Source of the DNA: Pseudomonadota bacterium
GTDB taxonomy: Bacteria > Myxococcota_A > Polyangia > Polyangiales > Polyangiaceae
NCBI GenBank assembly: GCA_023402175.1
Contig: JAEXCN010000047.1
Location: forward strand, 1-18,009
Direction of reading: 5' to 3'
Length of the DNA stretch: 18,009 nt
Shown: one piece after another, positions 14,174-18,009 of the stretch
How positions within the stretch are numbered: position 1 is the stretch's first letter
How the letters are laid out: each line of letters begins with the position of its first letter
Notes under the pieces: model-generated
What the model saw: only the letters and a program-made list of their open reading frames with translations
What the model was told of the DNA's origin: nothing
Database searches by the model: none
Position numbers and translations under genes: made by a program

Positions 14174-14809
14174 TCAGCCGCCGAACGTCCGGCGGAGGAC
14201 TTCGTGCACCTTCTTGACCGCGTCCGGCGTGAGCCCGGTCTTCGTTCCGTACGGCCACGAGTGATTGAACATCTGGACCTGCTCGCACGAGAGCGAGACG
14301 AGGATGTCCGCCGGCGCGTTCGGGTTCGGTGCGCCTTGCACCGTGCCGCCCGGCATCGGTTGGCCGATCTGGAATCCGAACTCCGCGTACATGCACGACT
14401 GCCGCGGGTTCTGGAAGTTCGACTCCTTGCCGAAGATGTCGAGGATCTCCTGGTGCGTCTTGCTGTCCGTGACCGACGTCGTCCCGACGATGCGGAAGTT
14501 GTAGAAGCGCTGCACGTTCTCCCCGGACGGCGGCGCCGTGCCCGGAATGAGACCCGGCGGGAGGAGTCCCGGCGGAAGCAGCTGGCCGGCGCCGGCGATC
14601 CACTGCTGGATCTGCGGAGGGATTTGAATCGGCGCGGCCGCGCCCGCCTGCGCAGGCTGCTGCTCGAAATCGAGGAGGCGGTGCACCGTGACGGGCTGGC
14701 TCTTCATGCTCTCGAACGGCTGCGAGAGGCTCGAGCTGCAGCCGGTGCTCGAGGCGATGGCGACGAGAGAGCCGGCAGCGACGAGAAATACAGCGGCAAT
14801 GCGCTTCAT
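14174..14809 (-). CDS. Lipoprotein of unknown function
   Basis: A 211-residue protein with the lipoprotein signal MKRIAAVFLVAAGSLVAIAS followed by STGC, lipidated cysteine at 24. A Gln/Ala/Pro-rich stretch and the repeat LLPPGLLPPGLIPG (about 78-91) precede a domain with FYNFRIVGTTSVTD, a Cys-containing CMYAEFGFQIG, DILVSLSCEQVQMF and a final helix. I do not recognise the family. It lies 87 bases upstream of plsB on the same strand, so co-transcription is possible but not shown, and it is divergent from the epimerase gene. No clear Shine-Dalgarno is visible. Confidence 0.8.
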   Translation of the reverse strand: MKRIAAVFLVAAGSLVAIASSTGCSSSLSQPFESMKSQPVTVHRLLDFEQQPAQAGAAAPIQIPPQIQQWIAGAGQLLPPGLLPPGLIPGTAPPSGENVQRFYNFRIVGTTSVTDSKTHQEILDIFGKESNFQNPRQSCMYAEFGFQIGQPMPGGTVQGAPNPNAPADILVSLSCEQVQMFNHSWPYGTKTGLTPDAVKKVHEVLRRTFGG

Positions 14810-14916
14810 GGCGCCGACTCTAGCATGCTCTCCCAGAGCGGAGTACGAGCTACGCTTCGTAGAGAGCCGTCGACAGCGACGCGCGACAGTGAGAGAGAGC
14901 GGCAGCGAGGCAAAGC

Positions 14917-15360
14917 ATGTTCCGGATCAAAAAGCTCGATCACGTCGCCATCTGTGTCCCCGATACGGATGAGGCCATTGCCAAGTACAAGCAGGTTCTC
15001 GGCCTCGATCCCGAGGTGCGCGAAGTCGTCGCATCGCAGAAGACGGAGGCGACGCTGCTTCCGATCGGCGAGACGAGCCTCGAGCTCATCTCTCCGAAGG
15101 GCAACGACGGGCTCGTCCGTTTCCTCGAGAAGAAGGGGCCGGGGCTCCATCACATCGCGGTCGAGGTCGAGGGCATCGAGAGCGCGCTCGCGACGCTGAA
15201 GGCGCTCGGCGTTCCGCTCGTCGACGAGACCCCGCGCAAAGGCGCGCGGGGGCACAAGGTCGCATTCCTCCATCCGAAGGCAACCGGCGGCGTGCTCGTG
15301 GAATTAGTCGAGCCGGACGGCGACCACGCGACGGACGGAACGCACGAGGAGCCGAAATGA
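14917..15360 (+). CDS. mce: Methylmalonyl-CoA epimerase
   Basis: A 147-residue cytoplasmic enzyme of the vicinal-oxygen-chelate fold that interconverts the (S) and (R) forms of methylmalonyl-CoA in propionyl-CoA metabolism. The fold repeats twice: KLDHVAICVPD with metal ligand His9, TLLPIGETSLELISP with Glu56, GLHHIAVEVEGIESAL with His78/79, and GVLVELVEP with Glu129, giving the expected His/Glu metal site. RKGARGHKVAFLHPKATGG is typical of this epimerase and separates it from glyoxalase I. Length matches the family. A purine-rich GCGAGGC lies about 7 bases before the ATG. Its stop overlaps the start of the persulfide dioxygenase (ATGA), so the two are coupled. Confidence 0.92.
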   Translation: MFRIKKLDHVAICVPDTDEAIAKYKQVLGLDPEVREVVASQKTEATLLPIGETSLELISPKGNDGLVRFLEKKGPGLHHIAVEVEGIESALATLKALGVPLVDETPRKGARGHKVAFLHPKATGGVLVELVEPDGDHATDGTHEEPK

Positions 15361-16061
15361 TCTTCCGCCAGCTCTTCGACAAGGAATCGTCGACGTACAC
15401 GTATCTCGTCGGCGACGAGCGGACGGGCGAGGCCGCCCTGATCGATCCCGTCGTCGAGCACCTCGAGCGCGATCTGAAGCTCGTCTCCGAGCTCGGGCTC
15501 CGGCTCGTGGGCGTGTTCGACACGCATGTGCATGCCGATCACGTGACCGGAGCAGGCAAGCTCCGCGAGCGCACGTCGGCGACCACGCACGTCTCGGCGC
15601 GTGGCGGCGCGCCGTGCGCGGACGTCGAGATGCAGGACGGCCACGTCGCCCGCATCGGTGGCGTCACGATCACGGCCCGCTCCACGCCCGGCCACACGAA
15701 CGGCTGCATGTCGTTCGTCGTCGCCGCGGACGGGGAACGCCTACGCGTCTTCACCGGCGACACGCTCCTCGTCCGCGGATGCGGACGCACGGACTTCCAG
15801 GAAGGCGACGCGGCGACGCTCTGGCGTTCGGTGCACGAGAAGCTCTTCACGCTTCCGGACGACACGCTCGTCTACCCGGCGCACGACTACCGCGGCTTCA
15901 CCGTGTCGACGATCGGCGAGGAGAAGCGCCTCAATCCGCGCCTCGGCGGATCGATGACGATCGACTCCTTCGTCACGCTGATGAAGAACCTCGATCTGCC
16001 GCCGCCCGGCAAGATCCACGAAGCCGTTCCCGCGAACCGCGCGTGCGGGCAGCGCGCGTAG
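15357..16061 (+). CDS. Persulfide dioxygenase (ETHE1-like sulfur dioxygenase), metallo-beta-lactamase fold
   Basis: A 234-residue non-haem iron enzyme that oxidises glutathione persulfide to sulfite, detoxifying sulfide. It begins in ETHE1 style (MIFRQLFDKESSTYTYLV). Metal and active-site motifs: DTHVHADHVTGAG with His57, His59, Asp61, His62; STPGHTNGCMSFV with His113; FTGDTLLVRGCGRTDFQ with Asp135 and the Arg144-Thr-Asp substrate motif; VYPAHDYRGF with His176; then STIGEEKRLNPRL. The GRTDFQ and PAHDYRGFT segments distinguish it from glyoxalase II. There is no rhodanese domain. Its product sulfite would feed siroheme-dependent sulfite reduction or oxidation, linking it loosely with the left-hand sulfur genes, but no copy of the operator-like site is seen in front of this operon. 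Confidence 0.93.
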   Translation: MIFRQLFDKESSTYTYLVGDERTGEAALIDPVVEHLERDLKLVSELGLRLVGVFDTHVHADHVTGAGKLRERTSATTHVSARGGAPCADVEMQDGHVARIGGVTITARSTPGHTNGCMSFVVAADGERLRVFTGDTLLVRGCGRTDFQEGDAATLWRSVHEKLFTLPDDTLVYPAHDYRGFTVSTIGEEKRLNPRLGGSMTIDSFVTLMKNLDLPPPGKIHEAVPANRACGQRA

Positions 16062-16083
16062 CGGCCACCCAGGCGCGCGAAGC

Positions 16084-17076
16084 TCACGCGCAGACGAAAT
16101 CAGAGCCCTCGACGAAGCCACGCTCGGCGAGCTGTCCGCGCACGATGTCGCGTGCTCCGTAGACGGCGATGGCCACGACGAGGAGGGCGCGCTCACACTT
16201 CGCGCGCTCGAGCCCGCGCTCGACGTCGACGATCGGCGCGCCGCGGCGGGTGCGGCCAATCTTGAGGGGATCGATGTCGATGAAGAACGACACGCGTCGC
16301 CCGTTCGCGTCGAGCTCGCGCGCGAGCCGCACGCCGTAGGCCCCAGCTCCCCAGATACCGAACGGCCGATCGATCCGCTTCGCGAGATGCCGCGCGCGAA
16401 GGCGTCGCAAGGCCTCGAACGAGAGGCGCGGATCGTTCCAGGTCACGTTCTGGCCGTGGATGCGCCAGCGGAGGAGCACGCGCGGGACCTTCGCGATGCC
16501 CCAGCCCGCATCGACGAGGCGGAGCCAGAGGTCGTAGTCCTCCGCGAACTCACCCGAATGGAATCCGCCGACGGCATCGAGCGCCGAGCGGCGCAGCATC
16601 GTCGAAGGGTGGCAGATCGGCGACTCGATGAAGATGGACCGCGCGTGGTCGCCGGCGCTGACGAGGCCGTTCTGCCAAGCCACATACCGGCGAATGCCTT
16701 CGCCGGCGCTCTCGCCGAACGGCTCGACGCGCGTGGCGACGGCGCCGAGCGACGCATCGGACTCGAGCAGTGCCCGCTCGGCTTCGAGGCGGCCAGGCAG
16801 CGAGATGTCGTCCGCGTCCATCCGCGCGATCCACTCGCCGCGGCATCGGTCGAGACCTCGCATGAGCGCGCCCGCGACACCGACGCCGCCGGTCGAGACG
16901 TTGACGACGCGCCCATCGCGTGCTGCGAGCGCCGCCGCGATCGCCGGTCCGTCATCCGTCGATCCGTCGTCGACGGCGACGAGCTCGTCCTCCGGGCCCA
17001 TGTCGTCGAGGACGCTCGTGGCCGCTTCGCGCAGGGTCGCGCCGGCGTTGCGGTAGGGGAGGAGGACGGAGATCAC
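16084..17076 (-). CDS. Family 2 glycosyltransferase fused to a Rossmann-like C-terminal domain
   Basis: A 330-residue protein. The first 230 residues are a GT-A inverting glycosyltransferase: MISVLLPYRNAGATL, VDDGSTDDGP (Asp36-Asp37), RGEWIARMDADDISLPGR with the metal-binding DADD at 87-90, HPSTMLRRSALDAVGGF, and EDYDLWLRL (179-187) with the likely catalytic acidic residue. From about 238 a second domain starts with FGIWGAGAYGVRLARELDANG (GAGAYG at 243-248) and FFIDIDPLKIGRTRRGAPI, a nucleotide-binding Rossmann-type unit. Such enzymes build surface polysaccharides; donor and acceptor are unknown. The start is a GTG at 17076. It is convergent with the dioxygenase gene with only 22 bases between the stops. 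Confidence 0.87.
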   Translation of the reverse strand: MISVLLPYRNAGATLREAATSVLDDMGPEDELVAVDDGSTDDGPAIAAALAARDGRVVNVSTGGVGVAGALMRGLDRCRGEWIARMDADDISLPGRLEAERALLESDASLGAVATRVEPFGESAGEGIRRYVAWQNGLVSAGDHARSIFIESPICHPSTMLRRSALDAVGGFHSGEFAEDYDLWLRLVDAGWGIAKVPRVLLRWRIHGQNVTWNDPRLSFEALRRLRARHLAKRIDRPFGIWGAGAYGVRLARELDANGRRVSFFIDIDPLKIGRTRRGAPIVDVERGLERAKCERALLVVAIAVYGARDIVRGQLAERGFVEGSDFVCA

Positions 17077-17304
17077 CTTTTCACGATTAGCGCCGGATCG
17101 TCCTCCGGAGTGGGCGATACGTCAGAACAGGGCGAACCGTGATGATGGCGACGCGGTGCGAAAGGCCCATTTTTCCCGTACGGAGGCGAGGTGAGGAGGT
17201 CTCCCGCCGCGCCCCCGAACCCTCGCAGATCGGCCTTCCGTTACGGTGCTGTGACACGCATGAAAGCTAACCCGACCGGCCGAGACTTGGTGTAACGTCC
17301 GGCC
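17077..17304. other. Divergent intergenic region between glycosyltransferase and PEGA protein
   Basis: This 228-base gap should hold promoters for both flanking genes. A TGTGACA near 17250 and TGTAAC at 17291-17296 are promoter-like but wrongly spaced, so I call no promoter. Minus-strand frames crossing it continue as shadows of the PEGA gene and are not supported. Confidence 0.5.
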
Positions 17305-18009
17305 ATGATCATTCTCGGGAAATCCAGAGTCGTCGCGACCACCGTCGCTCTCGCTCTGGCCTCGTCCTTGAGCCTCTCGCTCGCCGCTCCTGCCTCCGCG
17401 CAACCGGCTGAAAAGCCTGCTGCGCCCAAGCCTGCAGCGCCGGCGGCCTCCGCGCCGAAGGCGGCCGCCCCGACGGCCCCCGCATCTGGGACCGCGCCGA
17501 AGCCGGGTGATGCGAAAGCGCTCTTCGCGGCCGGTGAGAAGAAGTTCAAGGCGAACGACTTCGCCGGAGCGCTCGCCGACTTCGAGGCGTCGCAGGCAGC
17601 GAAGGCGGACCCCGCGACCGAGCGTTACATCGCGCTCAGCCACGACAACCTCCAGCACTTCGCAGAGGCGGTCGCGTCCTACGACAAGTTCATCGCCGAG
17701 AATCCTCCGAAGATGAAGGATCAGGTCGAGGAGGCGAAGAAGCGCGTCGAGGCGATCAAGGCCATGCCCGGCAAGGTGAAGGTCGAGACGACGCCGCCCG
17801 GCGCTTCGATCGTCATCGACACCGCGCAGGCGCCGTACGAGAAGGTGACGCCGGTCGAGATCGAGCTCCCGCCCGGCAAGCACACCCTGCTCATCGGCGC
17901 CGAGGGCTACGAGAACACGACGAAGGAAGTCGAGGTCGGCTACGCGTCGAAGCAGGAGGTCAAGGCCGAGCTCGTGAAGAAGGAGGCGCCGCCGCCGCCC
18001 CCGCCGCCG
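17305..18009 (+). CDS. Exported TPR and PEGA-domain protein, partial, C-terminus beyond the right edge
   Basis: The frame is open from ATG 17305 to the last base (235 residues seen). A signal peptide MIILGKSRVVATTVALALAS ends in PASA, with cleavage near residue 33. An Ala/Pro/Lys-rich linker (34-68) leads to a TPR-like region (69-135: DAKALFAAGEKKFKANDFAGAL, then ERYIALSHDNLQHFAEAVASYDKFI). A PEGA domain follows at 156-215 (GKVKVETTPPGASIVIDTA, then LPPGKHTLLIGAEGYENTTKEVEV). The visible end is a run of at least eight prolines after KKEA, so a further domain, often a C-terminal transmembrane segment in myxobacterial relatives, is expected outside the window. Role: probably a periplasmic or wall-associated binding protein; function unknown. 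No clear Shine-Dalgarno precedes the ATG. Confidence 0.85.
   Translation, partial: MIILGKSRVVATTVALALASSLSLSLAAPASAQPAEKPAAPKPAAPAASAPKAAAPTAPASGTAPKPGDAKALFAAGEKKFKANDFAGALADFEASQAAKADPATERYIALSHDNLQHFAEAVASYDKFIAENPPKMKDQVEEAKKRVEAIKAMPGKVKVETTPPGASIVIDTAQAPYEKVTPVEIELPPGKHTLLIGAEGYENTTKEVEVGYASKQEVKAELVKKEAPPPPPPP

Noticed and set aside
14850..14862. CTACG-CTT-CGTAG inverted repeat between the lipoprotein and mce genes
   Set aside because: A 5-bp stem with a 3-base loop is too short to claim as an operator or terminator.
16052..16078. GCGCGC inverted repeats in the convergent gap after the dioxygenase gene
   Set aside because: Only 6 bp of simple alternating GC with a long loop, expected by chance at this composition.
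17122..17883. 253-residue minus-strand frame opposite the PEGA gene
   Set aside because: Arg/Leu-rich shadow; the plus strand has a signal peptide, TPR and PEGA domain.

Overview
The window is very GC-rich and densely coded. It looks like a chromosomal segment of a myxobacterium-type delta-proteobacterium (Myxococcota, probably Polyangiales). The clues are lipoproteins with Asp/Gly/Ser-rich linkers, a TPR plus PEGA-domain exported protein, a PHP-domain surface protein with a calcium-repeat-like tail, and long antisense shadow frames typical of such genomes. This placement is inference from style and was not confirmed by any search. I see no rRNA, tRNA, insertion sequence, integrase, prophage or CRISPR array. 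No gene-free stretch exceeds about 260 bases.

Left part (1-4836): a sulfur-assimilation neighbourhood. A partial APS kinase gene (cysC, minus strand, running off the left edge) is divergent from an XRE-cupin regulator of the type of E. coli SutR. Downstream on the plus strand is a tight run: an SsuB/TauB/NrtD-type ABC ATPase, an SsuC/TauC/NrtB-type permease and cobA (SUMT). The later steps of siroheme synthesis (precorrin-2 dehydrogenase/ferrochelatase) are encoded at 4255-4836 on the minus strand. Two near-identical 17-bp sites (ATTATnnTGAACACGTG) sit at the two expected control points: between regulator and cysC, and just upstream of the ABC operon. Each overlaps a -10-like sequence. This looks like an unreported operator of the XRE-cupin protein and a small local sulfur regulon.

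Middle (4865-7233): a minus-strand cluster of a MepA-like murein endopeptidase lipoprotein, an orphan beta-class DNA methyltransferase and the siroheme gene, with overlapping or very short junctions. It is followed by a small plus-strand gene of unknown function preceded by a perfect 9-bp hairpin.

Right part (7369-18009): a 1006-residue exported PHP (CehA/McbA-like) protein translationally coupled to a probable outer-membrane protein; a long PlsB-type glycerol-3-phosphate acyltransferase; a lipoprotein of unknown function; a two-gene operon of methylmalonyl-CoA epimerase and an ETHE1-type persulfide dioxygenase; a glycosyltransferase fused to a Rossmann-like C-terminal domain; and a partial TPR/PEGA protein leaving the right edge.

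Together, cysC, transporter, siroheme enzymes and persulfide dioxygenase give the window a recurring sulfur theme. Only the left part shows sequence evidence of shared regulation.
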